From Thamnaconus septentrionalis (taxonomy: Eukaryota > Chordata > Actinopteri > Tetraodontiformes > Monacanthidae): a DNA stretch of 64,000 bases. Below the pieces are notes generated by a model. The model was not told the origin of the DNA. It ran no database searches and saw only the letters and a program-made list of their open reading frames with translations. Below are positions 27,607 to 37,706 of the stretch, piece by piece; within the stretch, counting starts at the first letter, position 1, and each line of letters begins with the position of its first letter. The position numbers were made by a program, and so were the translations under genes. The stretch is from assembly GCA_009823395.1 (NCBI GenBank), contig CM020501.1:21753861-21817860 (forward strand), read 5' to 3'.

Positions 27607-27730
27607 CTGTGCGTGCTGGTAAGACTTGACTTCTGTGGACAGCCGAGTCTCTTTCTCTGGCCGCGGACACCTGCGACACCTCCGACCGCCGAACTCAGAC
27701 TAGCGCCAAAATCTTCCTCAGGCGCCTTCA
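27607..27730 (-). other. Probable non-coding exon 1 of cdc6
   Basis: On the minus strand a donor (CACAG|GTACGT) ends an exon at 27607; the next acceptor is at 26629-26628, 16 bases before the ATG. The upstream limit is a guess set by the E2F and CCAAT motifs. Confidence 0.5.
27703..27711 (-). promoter_or_regulatory. E2F site and CCAAT boxes of cdc6 promoter
   Basis: TTTTGGCGC on the minus strand is a perfect E2F consensus (TTTSSCGC). CCAAT boxes on the minus strand lie at 27767-27763 and 27809-27805. E2F control of vertebrate CDC6 at G1/S is established knowledge. More E2F-like sites follow in intron 1, including a palindromic one at 27487-27498 and one at 27338-27331. Confidence 0.75.
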
Positions 27731-28117
27731 CGACCAGCTGAGCCTCCCGCCGCTGCTCTCTGATTGGTCTACCGCACGTCTGCGCAGTGACAACGCCGGC
27801 CCCCATTGGTTCAGCGAAGACGTCACGTGGGCGTTCAGAGGCCGGCCGTGAAAGTGGTGGCGGGAGTTCCACGGCTGTTTTGTTTGTTGGATTTTCCCGG
27901 GAACCTTTTGTGTGTCGTTAAAGGGCCGCTTGACAGCTGTTTCTGTTCTGTAAATAAACAGCGAACAGATTAAAAAATAATAATAAAAATATGGGGAAAT
28001 GGTGTGGAATTTCTGAAAGTAAAATTAATATTTAAAAAGTTATATATATAAAAAATATATAGATTTATAAGTTATATATCAAGCACTACTAGTTTTTAAA
28101 GGAGTAATACAAATAAT

Positions 28118-28342
28118 TTCTTCTTCTTCTTCTTCTTCTTATTATTATTATTATTAGAGGGAAAAGGGAGGTTCCACAGTTCACTCCAGCACAGTAGGTG
28201 GTGGTAATGCACCTATGTTGTTTGCCACCTGTCCTAAAAGAAGAAGAAGAAGAAGAAGAAGAAGAAGAAGAAGAAGAAGAAGAAGAAGAAGAAGAAGAAG
28301 AAGAAGAAGAAGAAGAAGAAGAAGAAGAAGACGAAGAAGAAG
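28118..28342. repeat. (TTC)n ... (GAA)n opposed triplet repeats
   Basis: A TTC run (28118-28140) passing into ATT, then after about 95 bases a GAA run of about 35 units (28236-28342). The two runs are complementary and the GAA tract is polypurine. It lies upstream of the cdc6 promoter. Confidence 0.93.
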
Positions 28343-28765
28343 GTGATGATGCTGATGATGTTTTTTGGATCACAGTATTTTTTCGTGTCGTGCTGCCGAT
28401 CCGCTTGTTTGTTGAAATCAAGTTAATTCAGGATACAAATTTTTAAAGCTCTGGGCCGAGTTCAAAATCCTAACAACAACAATTTTTCGTCAGGTCATGA
28501 AGTTTGACTGCCATCTATCACTTGACCAAGTCCTTTTATACATACAAATCAACAAATTATTCATGTAAACACACTCTCATGTTCTCCTCCTCTGATTGTG
28601 TGCCTGGTCTCCAGACCCCAGCTTCATTGGATGATGCTGCAGCCTTTGTTCCCAGTTTCCGGTTAATGTTAGTGAGAGGAAGCAAGTCCTTATTTTGCAG
28701 CGAGCCAAATATTTCCCTTGTTGGTATTTGTCTGCAGGCACAACTTCCTATAAGAAAGTTCAGCG

Positions 28766-29040
28766 CTGTAACCAGCTCAGTGGTCTAGTGGTAGAGTGTC
28801 CGCCCTGAGACTGGTAGGTTGTGGGTTTGATCCCCGGCCGAGTCATACCAAAGACTGTAAAAATGGTACCCATTGCCTCCCTGCTTGGCACTCAGTATTC
28901 GGGGCTGGAATTGGGGGGTTAGATCACCCAATGATTGCCGGGCGCAGCACTGCGGCTGCACACCGCTCCCTCAGGGGATGATGGGTCAAATGCGGAGGAC
29001 AAATTTCGCATCCTTCGGGATGTGACAATCACTGGGACTT
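28766..29040 (+). mobile_element. tRNA-derived SINE
   Basis: The head has a polymerase III A box (TGGTCTAGTGGTAGAGTG) and B box (GGGTTTGATCCCC) in a tRNA-like fold region, followed by a unique body (CTGCGGCTGCACACCGCTCC, AATTTCGCATCCTTCGGGAT) typical of a SINE family I have seen in percomorph genomes. The exact family name was not verified. It is not a functional tRNA gene, as acceptor pairing and length do not fit. Confidence 0.8.
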
Positions 29041-30600
29041 TAACCAATTTGGTCAGTAACTTCATGAGAGTCACGAAGTCCGTTCTTGTCCAGTCTCAGG
29101 TCACCTTAGGGCAAGGGTCATTGTTTAATGAGGTGTTACTTCCTTCGTCCTGTAGAGGATGAAGGAAGCAACGCCTGAGGGAGGAAATATCTAGGCACAA
29201 ATAATAATATCTCCCCAATACGTATTCCGTCGTTCTGGTGTTAAGGTGAGGATTTCAAAGTAAAGCACATAACAATTAATTTAATCTGACTCCATTTGAT
29301 AATAATAACTTTACTTTTATTTATCGATTGAGAGAAAGACTTGACTAATAATTAAGAATATCGACTCTGTAATAATTAAATTCTAGTGATCTGACTTTAG
29401 TCTTCAGCTCAGGGATGGCTTATATACATTAGCAAAACTATTCAGTAAACAAACTGAATATTAAGCCTGATGTCCGGGTTGGAGTATTCAGAGGTTATCG
29501 AACATGATACCCAATCTTATCTGTCCAACTCGGAGGTTAAGGGTTTGAACAATGTCCAGTGAAACTTACCATATAACTAAGGTCATTGGGATTCTGATTA
29601 ATCCCTATTTTAGTTCAGTGATGGCAGATATAGACAAATCATTCAGTGACCTTCTTAACATAGAAGAACAGCCCAGACATCTAGTTTGAGATATTCAGAG
29701 GTTTATATAATCTAACTCAATAGTTAGAAAAACATGACACTCAATCTTTTCTATTCAACTCAGAGGTAAGGAGTACAAACATTACTCGAATGAATTTACC
29801 ATATAACTGAAGACTAAATCAATATCTGATGTCAGATTATTCTCCACTTCGAACAAAAGTCTCAACAAGTTGATACTGAAGGGAAATGGATAACATACCA
29901 GTTTATTGCGATGTCCAGAGTAAAAATGCAGCAAAAATGTAACAGACCGTTTGCGTAAAAATGATGGTAAGCAAATCAAGAAGACAACGAAAAAGAAGAA
30001 GAAAACAGAAGAAGAGACAGCCAAAGAAAAAGAGGAAAGAGGAGAGTCCAAGAAAAAAGAGAGTCCTCGAGATTCTTGCTCTTTCCCTTAAATATCCTCC
30101 CAGAACAGAGACATTGTTTAAAAGATTCAATCAAATACTCTTCCTACTCGGGAACCTTTTGGTCATCAGGGGTTATTTTCCACAGTAACAATAGATCACC
30201 AAGACCTTCATACCTCTCGCACTGAGACTCACAACATTTCAAAGGAACGTTAGGTAAAGAAAAGGCAGCGACAGTCCCCAAATGCAAATCAAACAAACCC
30301 AGGAGATACCTTCTGGCCATCAGGGCTTCCTTTCCCGCGACATGTAAATCACGTTAGTTAGTTACAATAGGTGAAATGAACACAGTTGTTACGCCCGTCT
30401 GGGAAGAACTTCCATTGTTAGAGAAAACACTTCAGGATGTGGATTTGACTGTCTTACAGTCCTCCCTGAGATCTCACATGATTTCTGACGCACAAACATG
30501 CCTGCAGCACTGAAAAGCCTAAAAATGTAAGATGTCTCAGATTTTTTTTTAATGCATGAATCTGAGAGAAATTGTGTTTGCACTTTTACTGAAGTAAAAG
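29041..30600. other. Intergenic region with internal ~206-bp duplication
   Basis: No gene recognised. Two diverged units start at about 29410 (CAGGGATGGC) and 29616 (CAGTGATGGC) and share, in order, TATTCAGAGGTT/ATATTCAGAGGTT, ACATGA, CCAATCTT/TCAATCTT, CAACTC-GAGG and TTACCATATAACT. An AAGAAGA-rich stretch lies at 29980-30060. It may be an old LTR or repeat relic; the identity is unknown. Confidence 0.5.
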
Positions 30601-30637
30601 TATAATTACTTGTGTAAAACAAATACAAGTCAACTCC

Positions 30638-30643
30638 TTTATT
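30638..30643 (-). terminator. Polyadenylation signal of receptor gene 1
   Basis: AATAAA on the minus strand, about 255 bases after the stop codon. Confidence 0.55.
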
Positions 30644-30897
30644 TAATAAAACAATACATTTGTTGACAATTTTGCAAAAATGAAAAAGATGGGACAGAAT
30701 AATCTGGACAGAACTGGCCAGAGGTCTTACATGAGCATCTAAAACATTTTTTAACAGTTTGGAAGACAGTATAAAATGTTGTTGGCAGCAAAATGCATTT
30801 GGAGCGGTTGTTCTTGGTTGCTAGGTGGCCCTGTGGGCATCTGTGCGTGAAGTTGCACCGGAGCTCTGGATCCCCCTGCTGGAGTCCATACCATTGT

Positions 30898-32745
30898 TTA
30901 CTCTCTGTGTTTCCTCGCTGATTGTAGGTTTCCTGAATAGACATGGAAACAAAACTTTGACCGATCACCTGTGAGAAGACATTAACATCAAAGTACAAAA
31001 GCTATGTTCACTATGTTGTAAAAAATAACTGAAATAGAAAAAAGTCATATCTGAAAAGACCTTGAAAGACAAGCAGTGAATTTTTTGGTTTTCTCCTCTG
31101 TCAATCATAAGAAAGAGAAAACTATCTTGCATCAACCAGCCAACATCAAAGGATGAAGTGTGGAAGCTGGCGACTCACCAGTGAGACCAGGATTCCTCCA
31201 GTGAACAACAACCACAATACCAAAAGCAATCAAGACGAACACAACAGTGATGATGATGACTGCCATGGGACCTGGAGGCAGATTGGCAGGCATTCAAAGA
31301 TCACCAATCATCCAATCAATAGTGGTGAGGAACAGTTTCCAGGAGAGTTTTTACCTGGACCTTCTGGAGCTCCGACTGGAGCGTTGACAGAATATCTGAC
31401 TGAAGGTCTTGTCCTTTCGACTGTATACAGAGATATAAACAACAGCATTCCTTCAGATTTTGAGCCAGAAGGATAAATTGATTGTATCAACTTAGATCTC
31501 AAATAAGAAGAAAATGTGATTACATGTGTCTTTCCTCAATTTTGGTACTGCTAATTATTGGTTCTGCTTTTCCGTTTCACACAGCAGAGTATCAGTAAGC
31601 AGTATTCTTTCCACATCCTCTTATTTAAACACTTTTTCAGGTTGTTGTTTCAGGAATGAAGGACAAGTTGTTTATTGAATAGTTTACCATTTGTTGTTTA
31701 TTTTTTCGCCTACTGCACATCTAGCCTGCGCATGTGACAAGTTAAGTTCTCGACTCTTCAGTCTATTAAAAATAATTGTTTAATCCCACCAAATTAAAAA
31801 TGTATTTAAAAATGTATTGATGACAAAAAAAAAATACTCTAGAGTTGCAGCCCTGCTGCAGGTGACCAAACAATGTACAACACTGGTCTTTCACAACACA
31901 AACCTGACTGTGGTGTTTTTTTTATTCAGTGTTCTCACCAACATTGAGCTGAACTGTACAACCAGAGTCGTACTGTGGGATGAAGCTCCTGTAGGGGCCG
32001 CTGTCTGAGGGGCCCACTGAGGGGATGAACAGTGACAGGTTCCCCCACTGGAGACCCCTGTGGTCCACTCTCATCCGGTTAGCGTACTGCTCCATCTGTG
32101 GATCATCCTTCTGATTCCGGTAGACGTAGACAAAATGTTTCAGGTCAGGTCTCGACCAATCCAGGATGGAGATTGACAGGTTGATCCGAGGGTCCGTGTG
32201 ACACGGCAGCAGGACGTCATCACCAAAGAACACATCCACTTTCTTTTGTGGACATACAGCCTGAATCGCTCCTGGACAACATAGACAGCATGTTCATGGT
32301 GTGTGTGAGCGTGCTGTTTCACAGGCTAGAACTAAAAGGGAACTGGAACTAAAGGACTTTTTTTTTGTTTGTGGGGTTAGCCCCCCCGCGCACGTCGAAG
32401 CGATGATGTACGCGGGACTTGAGCGCGATCTCCGCGAGTCCCACCGCCCGTCGACGCGATGTACGCGGGACCTGAACGCGATGTCCGCGAGCCCCCCGCC
32501 CGTCGACGGGATATACGCGGGACCTGAGCGCGATCTCCGCGCCGTCTTTTCACATGATCTGATCTGGCCCCATTGAAAAAAAAAAAATAATAAAAATGCC
32601 TTAAATTTGCCATAAAGCTAAACTCTGAAGATCCCTCTAAAAGATCCCTCAAATTGCTGTGAAATAAACATTCACGCTAAACAGGTAGATACTTACCAAC
32701 GTCACCCAGTGACGCGACAGACAGAGCAAACACCACCAAGTTCAT
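30898..32745 (-). CDS. Ig V-set single-domain membrane receptor 1
   Basis: Predicted type I membrane protein of 203 residues with a fish B7/butyrophilin-like V domain; ligand unknown. Exons in reading order: 32745-32697 (signal peptide MNLVVFALSVASLGD), 32271-31939 (V domain), 31420-31355 (Thr/Pro stalk), 31271-31179 (transmembrane, MAVIIITVVFVLIAFG...), 30968-30898 (tail, TAA). Every intron is phase 1. The V domain has the B-strand Cys (DDVLLPC), C-strand Trp (ILDWSRPDL), a WGNLSL sequon and the DSGPY turn, but the expected Y-x-C reads YRSF; a Cys occurs later (GCTVQLNV). The tail is short and basic, with no ITIM or ITAM. It is the most diverged of the three, head-to-head with gene 2. The family is clear, orthology is not. 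Confidence 0.85.
32388..32555. repeat. GC-rich ~52-bp minisatellite in receptor gene 1 intron
   Basis: Three imperfect units, each with GTCGA-GCGAT, TACGCGGGACCTGA and GCGCGATCTCCGCG. It is very rich in CpG and GC while the flanking intron is AT-rich. It lies in the first intron of receptor gene 1 (32272-32696). Confidence 0.85.
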
Positions 32746-33019
32746 TGTAGCGTAAAACGATAAAGATGGTTAGTAATCTGTCTAAACGTCGACACCTTTT
32801 TTTTTGGCCACACCCCCTCTACATTAACCCGTCTTATCAGAAGACTCATAACGTACAATGCAACAGACTTTCTCGATAAACAGCGACACTGCCATCTAGT
32901 GATGAAGCATGTGAGGCAAAAAAAAAAAAACAACAGCTTGCAAAAAAGCGCAAAACTTCAAGAGGATTGGGGCCTTCTGTTCCTGCCTATTAGGGACTAA
33001 TCCCTCCCCTCCTCTCATT

Positions 33020-33065
33020 AATTTAATGACAGCCATATAGTCTTGTCTTGGCAGTGTTGAAGTGA
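33020..33065. repeat. Short block shared with 40085-40133
   Basis: TTTAATGACAGCCATATAGT continuing to CTTGTCTTGGCAGTGTTGAA, nearly identical to 40085-40133 in the same orientation. It may be the end of a dispersed repeat; the rest of the two loci differs. Confidence 0.6.
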
Positions 33066-33147
33066 TGTAGCGGAAGTTCTTCAATGTATGAAAATAAAAA
33101 CGACATCCAAGTCTGAAGAACAAAGTTGACAGACTTCTCTTGCAGAA

Positions 33148-33235
<88 letters not shown>
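33148..33235. repeat. (TA)n microsatellite
   Basis: About 44 TA units between receptor genes 1 and 2. Confidence 0.95.
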
Positions 33236-33239
<4 letters not shown>

Positions 33240-33506
33240 CTTTTTTTCTTTTTTCCAAAGTGCAAAAAAAAAAATAAAAAAAATACTAACCTGAGTAAGG
33301 ACACACCAAAAGAAAAATAAAATTGCCACAATATAAAAATAAATATATAGCGGTCTGGTAATAATGACAGTCTGCATTCAGCGTGGGATGTGGGGGAGCT
33401 TGACCCTCATCATGCAAGTTTTGAAACTTAAGTGTGATGTGACCAGTGTCACTGAGAGGGTGTCATGGATGGATAAGTACTCGGTAAAATAAATAAATAA
33501 ATAAAG

Positions 33507-33556
<50 letters not shown>
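33507..33556. repeat. (TAA)n microsatellite
   Basis: An ATA/TAA run directly before the L2-type element at 33577. Confidence 0.9.
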
Positions 33557-33557
<1 letters not shown>

Positions 33558-33576
33558 GACTTCTTTTCTTCTTTTT

Positions 33577-33920
33577 GGGGCGACACGGTGGCGCAGTGGT
33601 TAGCGCTGCCGCCTCACAGCCTGTGACCTTTCTGTGTGGAGTTTGCATGTTCTCCCTGTGTCTGCGTGGGTTCTCTCCGGGTTCTCCGGCTTCCTCCCAC
33701 AGTCCAAAAACATGCATGTGAGGTCAATTGAATATTCTAAATTGTCCGTAGGTGTGCATGTGAGTGTGAATGGTTGTTTGTTTCTATGTGGCCCTGCGAT
33801 GAACTGGCGACTTGTCCAGGGTGTCACCCTGCCTTTGCCCTAAGACAGCTGGGATAGGCTCCAGCAGACCCCCGTCACCCTGAATAGGAATAAGCGGGTA
33901 TAGAAGATGAATGAATGAAT
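33577..33920 (+). mobile_element. L2-type retroposon 3' end
   Basis: Begins GGGGCGACACGGTGGCGCAG, continues GGAGTTTGCATGTTCTCCCT and TCCTCCCACAGTCCAAA, and ends in GATGAATGAATGAAT tandem units. This is the widespread L2-like LINE/SINE tail of teleost genomes. A stretch after GCCTCACAGC is missing relative to the usual form. A related tail lies inverted at 48547-48645. Confidence 0.85.
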
Positions 33921-34104
33921 TACTTCTTTTTTTTCTTCTAAAAAGAAAAACATTAAGGCCAGAAAATTTACGATGACAGATCCCATTGCCGGACAGTTTT
34001 GTACATAAAGCACACTTAGTCCGTCAGGTGGCGGACATGGCAGCAGAGGTGGATTTGACCACCTTCCTTAAATCACGAAATATACCCGACAGTATATGTA
34101 CCCC

Positions 34105-34215
34105 AAGTACTTCATAATATGTGTGCTCACGTAGGACTTTGCGTGCTCGCATAAAACGTGTAAACGCTCGCATAAAAGTTTCAAGTGCTCACGTAGAACA
34201 ACCTTGCGTGCTTGA
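34105..34215. repeat. Imperfect GTGCTCACGTA minisatellite
   Basis: Five degenerate units of about 19-24 bp built on GTGCTCACGTAG and GCTCGCATAAAA, each with a CGT or CGC core. Lies 60 bp upstream of the conserved outer block at 34277. Confidence 0.6.
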
Positions 34216-34276
34216 GAAAAAAAATAAAAAAATAATAATCAGTTTCCTTTTAGGGCTCTGTAGTTTCGGTCGAATA

Positions 34277-34437
34277 GGATGGAAGGACTGAGGTCTCAGT
34301 TACTCCGCCTTTGCTCTTGATTGGGTGTCTAACAAAAAGAGCGGGAGAATGCCGCCGTCTTCTTTCAGTTTGTAGTATAACCCACTCGCGGACGGCTGCA
34401 GCCATGAGGACTCGCGCAGGTCCAGATTCGGTAAGTT
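34277..34437 (+). other. First-exon-like block, left copy
   Basis: Shares GTTACTCCGCCTTTGCTCTT, CCCACTCGCGGAC and a short open frame ending in a donor (ATGAGGACTCGCGCAG ... G|GTAAGTTT at about 34431) with an inverted copy at 48380-48545. The short frame MRTRAGPDS ends in phase 0, so it cannot join the phase-1 receptor exons in frame. Function unknown: possibly an alternative 5' exon or promoter of receptor gene 2. Confidence 0.5.
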
Positions 34438-35057
34438 TGGAAAGTCCATGAGACCCCACGCATCTAGTAACAAGACCTTCTACTTTTCTCTCAAATATAG
34501 ATGTGGGGTTTTTTTTGTTGTCGACTGAGAACACAACTATCCACAACGGGGACTTGTTTTGGGACTGTATTTTAATATGTTGACTGCAAGAGAGTTTAGC
34601 GGTTTACAACGTATTTTACTGGTGTTAGTTAGACTTTTATCCGAGGAGGTCTTTTATTTTCTTCGACTTTTCTGCACCATCAGAGTTAATGCCGCCAAGA
34701 CCAAAAAATGCATTGCGACCGGCTTTTTTTCTCCCGGAAGCGAACGCAGGGCTTTTTTTTTAAAAAAAAAAAAAAAAATTTTTTTAATCATTGTTATTAT
34801 TATTATTATTATTTTTTTTTTACATACAAATATTTTCTTGTTTTTATTTTTTAACACAAATTAAAATGTACTTCCCATAAGTATAGTTTGAACAACCCAC
34901 TGTAAGTTCTCATTTTTCGCTTTTGTGTTTCCACACATCTCCTCCTGGGTACTGGTATAGCTGCGCTTATGACTCCAGCATCTGATCTCACAAGAATATC
35001 TCCCCAAGAGAGTCTGGCTGCAGACCTGCACTGTCAGGACCCGTCTGCACTGTCAGG

Positions 35058-35141
35058 ACTGGAAGTTGATTTAAAGCCTTTCAAATTAAACGCTTTTAGA
35101 CCGGAAGTTGATTTAACGCCTTTCAAATTAAAAGCTTTTAT
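35058..35141. repeat. 42-bp tandem duplication
   Basis: Two adjacent units, each with GGAAGTTGATTTAA-GCC and TTTCAAATTAAA-GCTTTTA. It lies in non-coding DNA upstream of receptor gene 2. Confidence 0.85.
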
Positions 35142-35761
35142 AACTTTAAAATATTTTGTAACAGACGACGTGACAAAAGTGGGTACTTGCCGTACTGAGA
35201 GTGTCAAGAAGTACAGCAGCAAAAAAAAGAAAAGAAAAAAAATCAGGTCGATAGATACCAGAAAAGGCCCCGGCTTTGTTCTTTGCTTTATTTTTTTTTT
35301 TTTAATTAGTATTTTATTATATTATACAGCTCGCAGAGACCGACTCCTCGGCGTGAGGGCAGACTGGAACTTGGAACTTGTGCAGGGCCGACGCCTGGAA
35401 GAGTTGCTAAAACATCACCCTGCTGTGACACTGTTCTCCTGTTGCCACTCCGATCCCCTGTGGAGCCAAAGCCAAACAAAGTTTTGAATCAGTTTCTTAA
35501 GGTAAAGATTGTGTGTTCCTTCTCGTATTGACAGCAAGTCATGTTCAGTATTTGTTGAAAGCGTTTTGGAGGCCCCGGCTACCGACACGGTAGAATGCAA
35601 GATTTTGTCAGAATGAGGCGGGTCGAAAAATAACTAGGCCGAGTATTGGCGGTGTGACGCGATGGCGCGCACATCCACCCAGTCACGGCGCGCGAAAAGT
35701 CCTAGTGCGGATTTTTAAAAGGCAGAGCAGTCGGCCATAATCATAATCATAGGCAGTGGCT

Positions 35762-37706
35762 ATGGCAGGTATTTACGGGACATGTATTCTTCTTTTGTCA
35801 ATACATTATTGTTCTGGTAAGTGTTTTATTTCGACTCCGGCTAAACGCATCGTGTGAAGAAGATGTGTCTTTTACGAATCTTACTTGGTTGTACGAACTT
35901 TGGTTCGAGTGACTTCTTGTCTTCTCTGGTGTTAGCGCATACGAATGTGTGTGGCGTTCTTTTTTTCTTTTTGTTGTTTTTATGCTGTGTTTTCAAGGGA
36001 TCTCTTTCTGGAAACGCGTGAAATGTTCTTATTATTTTTGAATGACTGCCGGGCGCCGCACATCGTCTCTCTCGAAGTCGAACGTGTCGAACTTATCTAG
36101 AGCTTCCGGTCTGGCAAGATTGAGAAAAGTGTAAGCCTTCGCCTTTTTGCTGGCAGTTGATAGCCCGGTGTAGCACCGCCGTTGCTGTTTTTCTCGTATA
36201 ATCATAATCATAGGTTCATGATTATGTTCTTTATTTTCACCACCTATTTTGGACTTCTGTTTAATCTAACTTGCTTAAATTTTGACACCTGTGTTATACT
36301 GTTGTACTCTGACAGCATACATTTTTAAACCATATATCAAAATAATGACACACAGCAATTATCTGTGACATAGTTATGTTTTTCAACATAAAATATTATA
36401 GGTATATCAATCATAATTGAAATGGAATATGTAATTTTTTTTTATCACAGTTAGCTAAAGTCACTCATCGTGCATCGTCCTTTTAATGTTTGAAAATAAG
36501 GTGATGGAAAGAAAGAGGGAAAATAGATAAGATGAGGGGAGAGTGAGGAGACGGTGCATTAAAGAAGTTTTGTAAAGAGAATATACCTTTTGTCCAATGT
36601 ATCTCAGTAGTATAGTATATGTTTACAAATTCTGCTGTCTGTGTTGTCCAGGAGTGATTCACGTTGCCTGCCCACTCAAAAAAGTGGAGGCAATCTCTGG
36701 TGATGACGTCCTGCTGCTGTGTCACACGGACCCTCCGATCAACCTGTCAACCTCCACCCTGGATTGGAAGAGACCTGACCTGAGAAATGACCCGAGATAT
36801 ATTGTCTTCGTCTACCGGGATCAGAAGGATGATCCACAGTCGGATGAGTACACTAACCGAACGGGTGTGAGCCACAGGGGTCTCCAGTGGGGGAACCTGT
36901 CACTACTCATCTCCTCAGTGCGCCCCTCAGACAGTGGCCCCTACGAGAGCTACATCCCAGGTTATGGATGTGGTTGTAGAGTTCAGCTCAATGTTGGTGA
37001 GAACGCTGAGTAAAATCACACAAGAGTCAGTTTTGTGTTTTGAAAGACCAGTGTCAATACACCTGCAGATCACCTGGAGTGAAGTTATTGTTTGTTTTGT
37101 TGTCAACAGTCAACAGGACCACAGAAGTTCCCAGCACAGCGAGTCCTTCAACCAGAGCTCCTGGCCAGAGCCGCGCAGGTAAACGCTCTCCAGGAAGGCG
37201 TTCCTCACCGTCCCTCACTGTTGATTAGATGACCGTTGACCTCAGAATTGTCTCTTCTTCTAGATGCTGCCAATCTTTCAATTGCTGCTTTGGTGTCCAT
37301 CATCACTGTTGCTCTGATTATTGTTGTTGGTGGTGGTGTGGTTGTTGTCGTCTTCCTGATCAGATTGGGAGTTTTCGGTGAGTTATCTACATCCTTCTGT
37401 TGTCTGTCTAAAAGAGTTACAAATGCTCCGAACACCTGAGATCACATTTCCTGCAGAATGACATCCAATTAAACTTCTTGGAGTCCATGAGATGTACAAA
37501 AACCATAGTTTCCCTTTAACAAAGGTCCCACCTGAGATGAGAAATTCTCCTGCGTTCTCATTGCTTTCTTTGTGGTCATTTACATTTTGTGGAAGTGATG
37601 ATGTCTGAGTATATTTTATCCAACCATTCTGTGTGTTCACACAGGTGCAGCCTGGAGGGAAAAACTCCGTTGGAAATCATCAAGACATTGCTCATCTATA
37701 ATATGA
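35762..37706 (+). CDS. Ig V-set single-domain membrane receptor 2
   Basis: Predicted 214-residue type I membrane protein. Exons: 35762-35816 (signal peptide MAGIYGTCILLLSIHYCSG), 36652-36996 (V domain), 37110-37178 (stalk VNRTTEVPSTASPSTRAPGQ), 37264-37377 (transmembrane, very Val/Ile-rich with GGGVVVVVFLI), 37645-37706 (tail, TGA). All introns are phase 1. The V domain keeps DDVLLLC, TLDWKRPDL, FVYRDQKDDPQ and WGNLSLLISSVRPSDSGPY, but has YESYIP in place of Y-x-C; two Cys follow (GCGC-RVQLNV). The tail ends AWREKLRWKSSRHCSSII with no tyrosine motif. TTTTTAAAAGG near 35713 may be the TATA element. V exon identical in length (345 bp) to gene 3, its partner in the inverted duplication. Confidence 0.88.

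Noticed and set aside
28089..28446. Poly-Ser and poly-Glu open frames
   Set aside because: They are direct translations of the TTC/GAA microsatellite, with no gene signals around them.
28766..28860. Possible functional tRNA gene
   Set aside because: A and B boxes are present but acceptor stem and anticodon arm do not fold properly, and the tail continues into a SINE body.
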